This document shows, one piece after another, positions 27,778 to 39,630 of a stretch of DNA of 64,000 bases. Origin of the DNA: Syngnathus acus (taxonomy: Eukaryota; Chordata; Actinopteri; Syngnathiformes; Syngnathidae); contig NC_051095.1 in NCBI RefSeq assembly GCF_901709675.1, positions 14,337,456 to 14,401,455 of the forward strand, given 5' to 3'. The notes under the pieces were generated by a model, which was not told the DNA's origin, made no database searches, and saw only the letters and a program-made list of their open reading frames with translations. Each line of letters begins with the position of its first letter. Within the stretch, counting starts at the first letter, position 1. A program made the position numbers and the translations under genes.

Positions 27778-28288
27778 ATTTCATCATACTGCCAAATTCA
27801 CCATAAAAATAAAGTAACTCCTGCTGCACGACTACAGTATTTTTAGGTCACTTAATTTCTGTGCCGGGTAGAGTTGTAAGCCATTCGTGATTCAGATGCA
27901 AATGGCAGAGTTATCAGCAGTAAGAAACACATGAATAATGGGATGTGCAAAATTCACGGGCCCTGCATAAGGAAATGAAAGAGTGTCTCTTTTCTGCTCC
28001 ACTGATTTCATTATAGACACTATTATTGGCTTAGAAAAGAAACATCTATTATCTCCCTTTATTTTATTTATTTTTTTACGTGGACAGTATTTTCCTACTG
28101 TCATACCTCATCACATTTCACTGCCCTAAATAAGGCAAAGTGAAAGCCTTCAGGCAATGGTCACATATAGGGCTTCTTTTTTTTGTCTTTCATTAAACCC
28201 CTGCATATATTGCTGCTACTCTACAAGAACCCAATTGACGGTCAAGTTACTTGAATGGCTAGACCACACTGAAAAGAAGAAATCTATC
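27778..28288. other. Intronic sequence between repeats
   Basis: AT-rich DNA leading up to the nested transposon cluster. Nothing further is visible. Confidence 0.6.
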
Positions 28289-28468
28289 CTGTAATTTTCG
28301 GACTATAAGTCGCTCCGGAGTACAAGTCGCATCAGCCATAAAATGCCCAAAAAAGTGAAAAAAAACATATATAAGTCGCTCCGGAGTATAAGTCGCATTT
28401 TGGGGGACAATTTATTCGCCAAAATCCAACACCAAGAACAGTCATGAACGAGCAACAACAGGCTAAAC

Positions 28469-28960
28469 CAGGGATCTCCAAACTTTTTGCAAGGAGGGCC
28501 AGATTTATTAACGTGAAGGGGCCCGGGGGCCAATATTTTATTTCGCTTCTCTTCCGGGGGGGGGGAAGGGGTTACTAATGGGACGTCAAACGCTGCGCGT
28601 TCGCTTCTGTTCTCGGGGGGGGGGGGTGCTAATGGGACGTCAAACGCTGCGTGCTCGCTTCTCTTTCGGGGGCGGGGGGGTTGCCAATGGGACGTCAAAC
28701 GCTGCGCATTCACTTCTCTTCCGGGGGGGGGTGCTAAGGGGACGTCGAACGCTGCGCGTTCGCTTCTCTTCCGTGGGGGGGGCGGGGGGGTGCTAATGGG
28801 ACGTCAAACGCTTTGTGTGGCGGGCTCCATCTAGTGTGGAAACTGAGAAGTGCAACAGAGTTGAGCTCAAGCTTCTTGTGCGGGCCATATTCAATTATGT
28901 TTTCAGAATCTGCTGCGGGCCAATAAAAACTGGACCGCGGCCGTAGTTTGGAGACCCCTG
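28469..28960. mobile_element. Non-autonomous hAT element with internal minisatellite
   Basis: Terminal inverted repeats CAGGGATCTCCAAACT and AGTTTGGAGACCCCTG are flanked by a perfect 8-bp duplication GGCTAAAC (28461-28468 and 28961-28968), the hallmark of hAT transposition. GGGCCAGAT near the left and GCGGGCCAATAAAAAC near the right are typical of this repeat group. There is no transposase. The middle carries about five copies of a G-run plus GGGACGTCAAACGCTGCG unit (28560-28815). Confidence 0.88.
28560..28815. repeat. G-rich minisatellite inside the hAT element, about 5 units of 48-57 bp
   Basis: Each unit has a run of 7-12 G residues, TGCTAATGGGACGTCAAACG and GCGTTCGCTTCTCTTCCG. Units vary in G-run length and by point changes. 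The G-runs, spaced about 50 bp apart, could form quadruplex structures, which is inference. Open frames across the unit are artefacts. Confidence 0.85.
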
Positions 28961-29451
28961 GGCTAAACGATAGGTATGCTAACGTGACATCAACACAAAC
29001 GAAGAGCTGAGAACGGCCTTACGTAACATTCAGAGTTATTTAAAAAAAACTATTACATAAATAACACGTTTATAAAACCATCTGTGTCACTCCAATTCAT
29101 TAAATCCATCGATCGTCCTTTGTCAACAATGGGTGCGCGCCGCTGACGGCGCTTGCACTTCAAAATATTCCACAGGCCCATATAACGATATATAAATTAG
29201 ATATCAAATAACTATTATATAAGCAATAATATGATCAAACCATCTGTGGACTCTAAATCATTAAATCCATCGATCAAATTCCTCGTCCTTTGTCAACAAC
29301 GCCGCGCGTGAGCCCTGACGTCAGCCTCGTCGTTATTCCACAGATCTAGTATATAACTATATTGTAGCCTTAACAAAGTACAAGGAAAGACGTGGGTTTG
29401 GTAAACGGCTCTTTATTTAACAAAACAAACTTCCAGGCGTGTGGCGGCGTG

Positions 29452-29690
29452 GACTTCCAGCCACGGAGGTGGAAGAAAGATCCATAGAATAGGACCGGGC
29501 GTGCGTAAAAGCCATGACCGAGCCCCATCCACCGTCCCCGGACAGCCACCCGGCCGAGCGCCGGCCCTCGACTTCCATCCACGGAGGTGAAAGAGAGCTC
29601 CGTAGAGTAGGACCGGGCGTGCGTAAAAGCCATATCCGAGCCCCATCCACCGTCCCTGGACAGCCACCCGGCCGAGCGTGGGTAAAAGCC
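29452..29690. repeat. Two-copy tandem duplication, period 118 bp
   Basis: A segment starting GACTTCCA and containing GGACCGGGCGTGCGTAAAAG and CCACCCGGCCGAGCG is duplicated with about 95% identity by eye. It lies within the composite element. Long open frames on both strands arise from the GC-rich duplicate and have no recognisable domain. Confidence 0.85.
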
Positions 29691-29822
29691 ATAATAGTTT
29701 TTCAAACCTTCTGTGTCACTCCAAATCCTTAAATCCTTCAAACTCTTCATCCGCCGTGTCACTTAGAAACAAAGCCGCTAATGATGCCGGTAGTACGTGG
29801 GGCCCTTCGTCATCTTCGTCAT

Positions 29823-30415
29823 TGTCACGTTCCCGCGTCACCTGACTTCCAGCCAAGCCCTACTCATGGAATTGCCAGCACCTGCTACAGCTCGTTAGGT
29901 CCCCTATTTAACCTCTCTGTGTTCTGCCAGTGGTTGTCAGTTCGTCTGATTACCCTGCCCGTGACACTGCTGCCTTTTTTTCCCCCGGACCGATCTTTGT
30001 AGCCAACTGCTTCCGTGAACTTCGACCACGCTTCTGATTGCCGCCTGTCCTGACTACTTGCTCGTCCTTCGACCACGCTTCTGATTGCCGCCTGTCCTGA
30101 CTACTTGCTCGTCCTTCGACCACGCTTCTGATCGCCGCCTGTCCTGACTACTTGCTCGTCCTTCGACCACGCTTCTGCTCGCCGCCTGTCCCGACTACTT
30201 GCTCGCCCTTCGACCACGCTTCTGATCGCCGCCTGTCCCGACTACTTGCTCGTCCTTCGACTACCTGCCTGCCTGCCTCCGACTACGACTACGCGCTGTG
30301 CTCTGCTGCTCAGCCACGCCAGCCAGACCGCAGGTCCCGCGTTCTACGTCCCCTTTTCCCCTTTGCCAATAAAGGATCGTGCTGCACTTGGTAGCCCTGT
30401 CTCTGTTCCCTGACA
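29823..30415 (+). mobile_element. Probable solo LTR 1 with internal 47-bp minisatellite
   Basis: The element begins TGTCACG and ends CCCTGACA, and GTCAT flanks both sides exactly (29818-29822 and 30416-30420). A 5-bp duplication with TG...CA ends is typical of an LTR retrotransposon. Promoter-like CTATTTAA lies at about 29904 and the polyadenylation signal AATAAA at 30368, 42 bp before the end, in the order expected of U3-R-U5. No internal retroelement genes accompany it, so recombination between two LTRs probably removed them. It is inserted within the composite element at 28289-30668. Confidence 0.82.
30021..30255. repeat. 47-bp minisatellite, 5 units, within solo LTR 1
   Basis: Units beginning TTCGACCACGCTTCTGAT start at 30021, 30068, 30115, 30162 and 30209, with a partial sixth at 30256. 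Differences are few (for example GATTG to GATCG, and CCTGA to CCCGA). It lies between the promoter-like and poly(A) motifs of the LTR. Confidence 0.95.
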
Positions 30416-30668
30416 GTCATCCCGTGATCAATCTTTGTCCTTTATGTAAACAACCGCCGCGCCACGCCGCGTCGCGCTGCTGACGTCACTTGAAATTCAA
30501 ATTACAGTAATCCCTTGCTACATCGCGGTTCGTTTATCGCGGTTTCACTTTTTTTTTTTCCTTGGAAAATGTTTGAAAAAATATATATACGTAAGTCGCT
30601 CCTTATTATAAGTCGCCCCCCCACCCAAACTATGAAAAAAAACGCGACTTATAGTCCGAAAATTACGG

Positions 30669-33600
30669 TACATTTAGAATAAAGTCAAATCGCTGATATG
30701 ATTGCATGCTAAAACAAATGAATTCATTCATTCATTTATTCATGCTACCTTCAAATCTTGCAGTGGAAACATGCTGTTGCATATTATAGTACAAAGTTAT
30801 GATCTCAGTGTTGATGAATTTAGGAAGATAGGGATTAAAGTTAAAGTCACTTTAATCCCAAGTGACAGAATCAAAGTTATCTGACAATGTATTGGTTATC
30901 CAGTGTTAGATATGAGCATTCATCCCAATATATTCTACGTGGCAACTAGTGTAAAGATATTTAGCTTTATCCACTATGCATGCAACCATTTGATCAGGAA
31001 AAAAAGCATGAACAGACTACCAAACCTTAAATTTTGCCTGCTAAATGACATGTTCATCATAGTCATCAGCAATGTTTGTTGCTTACATTCGTCTTGCAAC
31101 ACTTAAGGTGAGAACTTAGAACTTCTAAGTGGAAACTATCCCTACTTTTTATCAGTGCCGATCACAGAAAGAAACCACTTCAGTATATAAAACTTTGTGA
31201 CATTGTGGTGAGCCGAATTGAACCAATTGTGGATAAACATGTCTTCAGACAAAATACGACATACATTTTGATTGGCACAAGACCACAGACGCAACTATCA
31301 GCAGTTCTCATTGAGATGCCCATTGGTGATGCATCAACTTATGTCATCCGAAACATTGTTTTACATGAGCTGTTCAAGGCCAGTTTGTGGTTACCCTCTT
31401 GTAAAATGTTCAAAAATGAGGAAATGATGAAATAGTGTGACAGCTGCACGGAAATGACAAAAGAGTAGCATCAGCTAATAGAAAGGGAGCGCATTACACA
31501 TCCCAAGAGGTTAGTCCTGGTGTTATCACATTGTCAGCGAGTCCTATTCACAGCCAATCTTGCCGCCGTTGTGTTCTTCCTGCCCTTTGCCATGGGCTCT
31601 TTTCTATTCTTAGATCCTCCTCTACTAACTGTCTACTTTTTTTACTTGTTAGTTCTTTGATTACAGACAATCCAGGGTCAATTCAGTTTGGCAGCTACGA
31701 CATGGCACTTCAAGTGGATGTCAGTACAGAGGACACGGTCAAATAACGTGGTATTAAATTGTTTACGTTCAGCTGTCATGAGCATCCACTCAGAGAGCCA
31801 ATGATCAACGAGGTGCAAACACTTAGAATGACTCTCAGTGATTTGAAATTGATTATGTATTTGGCATGAAAGAAGTTGTCGTTACCCAAATTGTGATTTT
31901 GATTAGTGAGGGTCAAAATATCACACATGAATAGAATGCCATCCGCAGCTGGCGTCTACTTCACGACACCAGCCATACATGAATCAAGTATTATCCGCAA
32001 ATATTTGTTAATTCTTTGTGATCGGATCTCGTTTCTCCCGTTCCAATTAGGTTTGTTCTCCTGAATATTGTGACAAAAACAGATGGATTCAACTGTTACC
32101 GAATGACTGCTTCTTGGAAGTGCTTATTATTTGCCATTGCTTACAATTCAGGTTTCAGGTTTTCCAAATATCTCTCACTCCTCACTTTTGCATGTGAATG
32201 CTTCTCGTTTCCAAATATGAAATTGGTTTTTATACAATCTTTCCGTAACAACTTTCATGCAAATGTTCCTCCCTTAAAACCACACGCTTACAACACACCT
32301 CCAGTCTAATCCCAACATTAACTGACGATCAATATCCGTCAGTAAGCCGGCGAGCGTGCCGAGGAATCAAGTGGATAACAGTATCTTTGCAAAACCGGAG
32401 CACAGAGCGACATTTTTATCAGCAGGGTCCCCGTGTGTTGGAAAGTTAAGCAAATTGGTTCTGCTTTCCGAGAAGTGCTGTATAGTTTCGCTGTGTTATA
32501 AAAAGGGTTTATGTTTCACAGCAGCAAGCGGGGATAAAACAGTCTTGTCCGTACAAAAATATCTGGCTTTGCTTAGATTAAGCTTGGTGTTATTTTCCTG
32601 GGCTTGATGTGCTTTCAGGACCATCCCCTTCTCTCAGTCTGATGTTGGTAGCGGCCAGTAAGACTGTAGACATTATCATTGTGGAACATGTGGTTAGCTT
32701 GCCACCTCATTGTCAAAGGCTCTGACTTTGAATTTGTGGTCCAAACTTTATATGGGTACAAAACATTCATGTTAGGTTAACTGAAGACTCTGAATAGCAG
32801 GGTGTTTATATATTTTGATCATAACTGCCCTACGGTGTGTACCACACCTCTCTGAAAAGATTCTTAGAGGCCGACAAATGTTATTTTGGTTCTGTCATCT
32901 TGATAACGAGTCTAACAAAAACTCAAACAACATTAGCAGCTGATTAACTCTGTCGTAGTCAAAGGTTTACAAGGCATATTTTCTATTGAGTTGCACATTA
33001 GCCCGAATTAGATTGAGTGACGTAAATCTGAACTGATCAATGGCTGCGATTTCTCACAAACAAAACGTGAGAGGAACTTGCCTGCACCAGGTGATTTCTA
33101 ATTTGTGACGAACTGTTATGTATTTCATAGATATTCATAATGTAACATTCTCCTCACTTCCCCTTTCACTTGCTGTCATCTTGGTGAAGCGTGCAGCCGC
33201 CTTGTGCATTGCACACACAGCAACAGACGCACACACATGCACACCATCCCCTTTCCTCGTCTGGTCCTGTTTGCAGTCCAAATGATTGGATGAATAAGTT
33301 GTGCCATCCCATATGGTGGGCTGTCCTCCTGGATCCAATCTCACTAGTGAATGAAGGAGCCCATGAGTCACCGCCGGTTTGTTCTGCTGCACTTGTCACG
33401 CTCCGCTGTCGCATGCCTACCCTCTCCCCTCCAACCCCCCCATTCTTCCTCCTCTTCCCCCGCCCGTCATCCTACCAAGCGAACAGATGCTTCGTCTTCT
33501 GCTTTCTTGTCCATACTCCTTTTCCCCTTATCCTACAAGTCCCATCGCCATATGCTTTCCTTTTGTCGCCCTTCCTCGGATGAGGTCAAAGTCTGCAGCC

Positions 33601-36600
33601 TGGCTCACCAAGCTTCAGTATGGTCCCGAGCTATATACTTGCTTGCCATCGTCAATGTCATTTATAAACGTTTAATGCCTGCTCTTTGGGATAACGCTTA
33701 ATTTGTCCCACCACTCAGTTCTTCATTAAATCTTGATTTTCCATCTAAGCCTATCCCGATCAAATTATTTGCAGCTACCTGGACAGCTTTGTTTCCCTCC
33801 CACGTCTTGGTTGCTCTCTTTTGTGCATGTTTGTGTTTTTCATGAGTTCAGTCAGTCCGTTAAACTTTTCCAGTATGATTCATCACAGGATTAAAAAAAA
33901 ACATAGATAATGAATGAGTAAACCCGCTCATTGAGAAATACAGTAAGGATTCGTGCATTAATCGGCATGCTTGTGAAATTATTGTCATAATCGTCCATGA
34001 TACAGAACAAAGAGTTTAATGGTTGTCAGTCAACAGCAAGCTGATGAGCTTAGCTGTCTGTGTTCTCTCTCTGTATAGTTTGGCGAATACATCTTGATCT
34101 GACTTTTCGTGCCCTCAGCACATATCTGTTATACTGCAGCATCAAGTTTACACATTTTTACATGTTGAGGTGAGTAGGGTGCAAGTCTGAAAAACGTAAG
34201 ATAAAACTCAAATGTTTATTTCGTCAAGAGCACACACTATGGAAAATTGACTGGTTGCATGCATAAAAGTAGTGTCTTTATTTTTGTATGTCAAATCTGA
34301 ACAACTGTCTGTGAGCAAGCCTTTCTATCTTTTAGCAAATTTTGACAGCATATTTGCGTTTGATGATGTGCCACATGCATGCACTTATTCGAAAACTAAT
34401 TCACTAGTGTAATTCTCCGGCTTGGTGATGCCTCCACTAAAGACAATATAATCACTTGCACATCGTAGTTAGCACTCACAGACAGGACTGCCCCCTCAAA
34501 TAAAGCTAATTTCAGCGAGTCTAGAAAAGGACATGATGTTTAAAATCCTTGCTTCAGACATTTAGCGTGATTATCACTCAGCAAATTTCTACTATACATT
34601 TTCGCTACTTCCTTGTGTTTTAATTTCTAGCACACAAAATTACACAACACACCAAGATTCCTATATGTCTATATTTATTGTATTTATTTGTGTTCCTCTC
34701 TTTTTGGGAGGTTTTTTTTCCTCAAATAGAAAAATCAATACACACTCTATCTCAGCCATGAGAAACAGCTAAAAAAAAAAAATACCGCTCAATAACTTGA
34801 GAGTGGTGTTTTCACATTGTGTTTGTGTCAAAAGTGTTGTGGTTGTTTTTTTATTTGTTTTTTTGTTTTTTATTATTGTTTGACCAATTACCTACATGTG
34901 TTTCTATTCCAACGGTAGTTGGTGCCTCTCAATCTCCATCAAGATGCCATCAAATTATTATATTAAAAAGGAACATAACTTTCCTAATAAAGACAGGATT
35001 TGGCAACAGTTGACACTATAACCTCTAACTGTTAAGAGAGCCAATCAGAAACCTGAAGAAAGTCATTAGAGAGAGAAAACACAGACGAAAAGATTGGACA
35101 TACTGGTGAAGTGCACACTTGAATATAATAACAAATGACAACAAAATAGAAACAATAATAATAATAATAAATTAATAAATTAAAGAAACACATTATGTAC
35201 TGTAAAGCAGTCAAGCCCCAAATATAAATTAGATGTGTTTGTTTGTTTGTTTGTTTGTTTGTTTGTTTGTTTGTTTGTTTGTTTGTTTGTTTGTTAATTC
35301 GTTTATTTGTTTTTTATTTGTTTTTTTGTGCACAATTTTAACAATTTTAAAAAAGTGCAACTTTTGAAAACTGTTAGTTTGTTTTCTGATTTCTGGGAAG
35401 CCAAAATATATTGAAAAAACACATTTGTATTGTTAATATCTATGTTTATATATGTAGACATGAAGCCCCAATATACCAATGTATTCAAATTTTGTCTACC
35501 CTTCAATCATTGTAAGTGTATTAATTGGATCACCTGGTGAAGGAGGTCGTGAAAACCATGCTGAGAGTTTCTCAAGATGACAGGGTCATTGCATGTTTTG
35601 TTTCCACCAGTGGCATATCTTTAGGCTGCAGACAAGCGGGAGATGAGGTGTGTGTCCATGCATTTTATTTGTCACTTTATATTGGGTGTTGTGGTTAGAT
35701 TTAGAGCTATGTCTTGAGTGATGATGAGCTGTGTTTTTTTTTCTTTTAGATGGGTGGGTATTGCAATAAGGTGGGGTGGGGTGGGGGGTATAGTGGATGC
35801 GACCTCAAAAAGCAATTGTGATGCCAGTGTGTGCGTGTGCGCGTTCGTGCGAATGGCAGTTAATAGTCCCAAATGTTGCCTCAAGCAGCAAGTACAAGCC
35901 CTCAGGGCAGTGATCGAAATCCCAAGTAAGATAAGACTGTGTTAGTCACTTCCTCTCACTAAAATGTACTTCTCAGTGGTTGTTTGATACACAACCATTC
36001 AGCTGTAATAATATCTGTCTTGAACATTAATTACTCAACAAAGTTGTAGGAAATGCTGACACCAATCCAATGATGCAAAGTACTAGGCATTTCCCTGAAT
36101 CTCTTTGAGAGATTGTATTACAGTTTGTGATCCAATGAAAAGCAAGAATGTCACATGTCCTAAAAGACTGTTATTAGATGCTTTTAGCACCTAAAAGTTA
36201 AAATTCACTATTATGAGAACCAATGTCAAAATAAACACAATGATAGGTTCCCTATAACTCATTTCGTTTATGCTTGTGGATGTTCTCATTCATCCAGGTC
36301 ATTACATTACATTGTCAGTGTTTTTCCTTAGAAGGTGTTTCACCCCTCATCCCAATAGGCTTCATCTGTTTGTGTAGCAAACCTTGGTTAGGACTACACC
36401 TTACTAATTTAGCGTGAAAAACCCAACTACTTTTATCCAGGTTATGAGGTTACGATTTTGATATTTTCATTTTTTCTGCAAATCTGCCCTAACTGTAAAT
36501 CACCTACACAAAACATTAGATTGTTTAACCAGGCTTGGTAATACTTGTTTCAGTTAAGCAACCAACCTAAAATTCAGTGGGGATACTCTTTTGTTTTGAA

Positions 36601-37346
36601 CATGATGTGATCAAATGTGTTTGCATTGGTTGTCAAGCTACGTACTTTGAACTGTACATGCAGGAGAATGCAGAGAATTCTGAGTGATCAGCAGATATCC
36701 GTGCAAAGCTCAGACACAATGTTTTGATTGATGATGTTTGTCTACAAGGTGACACTTTTGGTCAAAACTATGCACGTCTTAATTTGTCTCTGTCGGCCGT
36801 CTGAATTCATTACCTGCAGTACTCCTGTTATAATAATAACTTAGATTTATATACTCTATCCACGGGTATTTGTAAGCATGTACCTGAGCATGTGTGTGCA
36901 CCTGCAGTTCCGAAAAACAAGTGTGTCATTTGGGGGCCACTGAGGAGGAGCATGTTAACCAGAGGCACAGCTGGTCCACCAGATGTTCCAATTCCCACTA
37001 GGCATGTCACAAGAGGACCTTTACTTCTCTCCCTGCAGTCCACACAATAGCACACACATGCCGAAATAGCTGGCACATCAATATATGACTTTGATAGTTC
37101 AGTAGTCTAAATTATAGTAGTTTTTTGTGACAAGTCTACGAAGTTCCCTGTGAAGTTTACAATAAATTAGCCGTTGCAAAGTTAACAAAGGTTTTGAGTG
37201 CTAGCTGAAATGTGATTGAAAATGATTTATTTACATATGATAAGCTCCTTGAGATGCAACAACTTGTTTGCAAGAGGTGACTGGCAGTTTTTTAGCTCCC
37301 AGTTCTTGGTGTAGTGGACTCACGCTTGTCGTCATCTAAAGTTTTT
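30669..37346. other. DIAPH2 intronic sequence
   Basis: No exon with recognisable similarity. An (ATTC)n run lies at 30721-30745 and a (GTTT)n tract at 35235-35295. The 32330-32610 stretch is non-repetitive and GC-balanced. Near 36296-36370 the order TTCATCCAGGTCATTACATT, GAAGGTGTTTCACCCCTCATC and GGCTTCATCTG looks like a degenerate fragment of a motif common in vertebrate dispersed repeats, but I cannot name the family. Confidence 0.5.
35235..35295. repeat. (GTTT)n microsatellite
   Basis: About fifteen GTTT units, followed by further T-rich sequence. Confidence 0.95.
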
Positions 37347-37660
37347 AAGTTAAAGTTAAAGTCCCAATGATCGTCACACACACATCTGGGTGTGGTGAAA
37401 TTTGTCCTCTGCATTTAACCCATCCCCATGTGATTTTAATCCATCCCCTGGGGGAGAGGGGAGCAGTGAGCAGCAGCGGTGCCGCGCTCGGGAATCATTT
37501 GGTGATCTAACCCCCCAATTCCAACCCTTAATGCTGAGTGCCAAGCAGGGAGGCAATGGGTCCCATTTTTATAGTCTTTGGTATGACCCGGCCGGGGTTT
37601 GAACCCACAACCTTCCAGTCTCAGGGGGGACACTCTACCACGAGGCCACTCACTGAGCTG
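37347..37660 (-). mobile_element. tRNA-derived SINE, family A, copy 2
   Basis: It is nearly identical to copies 1 and 3, differing by a handful of substitutions (for example CCCCATGTG for CCCCGTGTG and ATCATTTGG for ATCAGTTGG). A 4-bp CACT duplication lies next to the head (about 37647-37654). The 3' tail reads (AACTTT)n on the - strand. The B box GGTTCAAACCC is intact. High identity suggests recent activity. Confidence 0.88.
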
Positions 37661-38561
37661 CACAGTTGGGTGCCTTTCATGGTGCCATGATCCTAGGTGG
37701 TGGATGTGGCCATTTGGAAATGTCATGAGAAAGGTCGAGACCATCATTACAAGCCAATTCAACAAGCTGATTTATGGGGTTCTTACCAATGAAATATGTT
37801 AAGGGAATGGCGGAACACACGGGTCGCTTCAGGTACCCCAAAGGTCACCTAACTTAATTTCAATTAGGCCTTAGGGCTGACCAGGTAAATATCTCAAGTG
37901 GAAAAGTCTGCAGAGGGAATGGATTTGCTTGTTACGCATTTGTGTTTGAGGATTCAGGCTAAGGCCAATCAGTTGCTTTTTCATCACAACATTGATTGAA
38001 GAGTTTAGGAAAGAGATGTCAGATTATATAATCATTGAACCCAATTTCACCCAATGCCACAAAAACCTCTGTACATTGCTTGTTATTTACAGCAAGAGAA
38101 AAATGCAAGGCATCAGTACTTGCAGCACTCTCCATCAATCACGGTGAATTGTTCTGCACTGAATCCCATCAATTACTGCTTCCTGTTGACATATGCAGCA
38201 ATAATTCCTGATCAGACAACAATTCCCCAGAATAACAGCTTTGCCAGGAACAAACAGCCTGGCATTGTAAATATGTACGTCAAAGTTCCGCACTAAATCC
38301 CACTCGCTTCATCTCAATCCCCCGTGTTTCAACACAGTATGTGTCAAAAGAACTTCCCACTCAAAACGTCAGAAAATGAGTCACAAATTGCCCAATAATG
38401 ATTTTTCCTCTCTGGGAGAGTAACAGGGTCTCGATTCTGGCTGTTGCTCCGCTGGAAGCCCCATTGATAGCTTTGCAAAAGTAGCGGCTGCACCATGTGG
38501 GTGGAACAATAAAAGTTTGAGCATTTGAATGTAGAAACTCTGAAGTCTAACAATCTGTTGC
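37661..38561. other. Intronic sequence between SINEs
   Basis: No gene or element seen. It includes a GC-balanced part at 38130-38300 without repeats. Confidence 0.55.
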
Positions 38562-38573
38562 GAGAGATGTTCA

Positions 38574-38933
38574 TCCATCCATTTTCTGAACCGCTTAGTC
38601 CCCACGGGGGTCGCGGGTGTGCTGGAGCCTATCCCAGCCGTCATTGGGCAGTAGGCGGGGGACACCCTGAACCGGTTGCCAGCCAATCGCAGGGCACACA
38701 GAGACAAACAACCATTTGCACTCGCACTCAAACCTAGGGACAATTTGGAGTCTTCAATCGGCCTACCAAGCATGTTTTTGGGATGTGGGAGGAAACCGGA
38801 GTGCCCGGAGAAAACCCACGCGGGCCCGGGGAGAACATGCAAACTCCACACAGGGAGGGCCGGAGGTGGAATCGAACCCGCACCCTCCTAACTGTGAGGC
38901 GGACGTGCTACCCAGTGCGCCACCGAGCCGCCT
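38574..38933 (-). mobile_element. tRNA-derived SINE, family B, copy 4 (full length)
   Basis: On the - strand the head GGCGGCTCGGTGGCGCACTG and B box GGTTCGATTCC are followed by the complete body and an ATGGATGG end. The 12-bp GAGAGATGTTCA flanks it exactly (38562-38573 and 38934-38945). The long - strand frame through 38381-38851 is a repeat artefact. Confidence 0.92.
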
Positions 38934-38984
38934 GAGAGATGTTCAGTTGTTTCAAAATAACTCTCTTCCAATGGAATATTGAAG

Positions 38985-39130
38985 GCAGCCCAGTGAGCTA
39001 GTGACATGTTTGCCTCATCATCAGGGGATCCAGGTTCAAACCGCCAATGGAACATTTTGCTGTGGTGTTTGCATGTTCTCACCACCACTTCCAAGCACAT
39101 TTTAAAGACATGCATGTTAAAGTTAATTCA
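38985..39130 (+). repeat. Diverged SINE-like fragment
   Basis: A head resembling CCCAGTGAGCTAGTGACATG with a B-box-like AGGTTCAAACC is followed by TTTGCATGTTCTCACC and GACATGCATGTTAAAG. This looks like an old, decayed relative of family B lying right beside copy 4. Confidence 0.5.
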
Positions 39131-39599
39131 AGATTATATATTGTCTGTATTCATGAATATGTGTGATTCGACATTCAAACTTTTGTTTCCGTTGTCCATG
39201 TGTAGTAGACCTCACAGTCGATGCACATTTTGAAATGTTTGTGAAATAATTTATATACTACAAATTTTCATCATATTTTTTTTTTTGAGACATATCATGT
39301 TGGATATAATCCATAATTTGATGTGAGTCATTCATATAACATGAGTGGGAGTCCATTTTTATTTGGCCCTTTAGCTGTCAGTGATTTTACATGCCCAGGA
39401 GTTAGTTACCAGGTGTGTGGGGGGCGGGGGCACAATGTGTCTGCGCTATATAGTGTGTGTAATGAGAGTGATGTGGCATGGAGGTCACTTGTGTCAGATC
39501 CAATGTCCAGGCCCATGCTGTGATGTGAAGGGCACTGTCAAGAGACAACCGCAAGGCAGTTGCAGGTACATCTGCCTTCAGTGCTCTTTTCCCTTGGTG

Positions 39600-39630
<31 letters not shown>

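Larger units (their letters stand above)
28289..30668. mobile_element. MITE-like composite element with nested hAT element and solo LTR
   Basis: The left end reads CTGTAATTTTCGGACTATAA and continues GTCGCTCC; the right end is its inverse, finishing in CCGAAAATTACGG followed by TA. AAGTCGC motifs repeat near both ends. The terminal sequence is related to, but distinct from, that of the elements at 1522 and 61716. Inside are a hAT-type insertion (28469-28960), a repeated ATAAATCCATCGATC-type segment (about 29080-29300), a 118-bp tandem duplication (29452-29690), a probable solo LTR (29823-30415) and, near 30508-30553, a fragment of a repeat with CATCGCGGTTCGTTTATCGC. No transposase frame survives. 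The left flanking dinucleotide is TC rather than TA, so that end may have mutated. Confidence 0.65.

Noticed and set aside
29370-29762. Overlapping 84-130 codon frames on the - strand
   Set aside because: They come from a GC-rich 118-bp tandem duplication and repeat the same peptide; no start context or domain.
30021-30255. Regularly spaced repeats that could suggest a CRISPR array
   Set aside because: The 47-bp units are directly adjacent with no unique spacers, and the genome is vertebrate. It is a minisatellite in an LTR.
35718-35945. 75-codon frame following a TTTCTTTTAG acceptor-like site
   Set aside because: The peptide is dominated by G- and GTGC-rich low complexity, and no donor in a usable phase follows.
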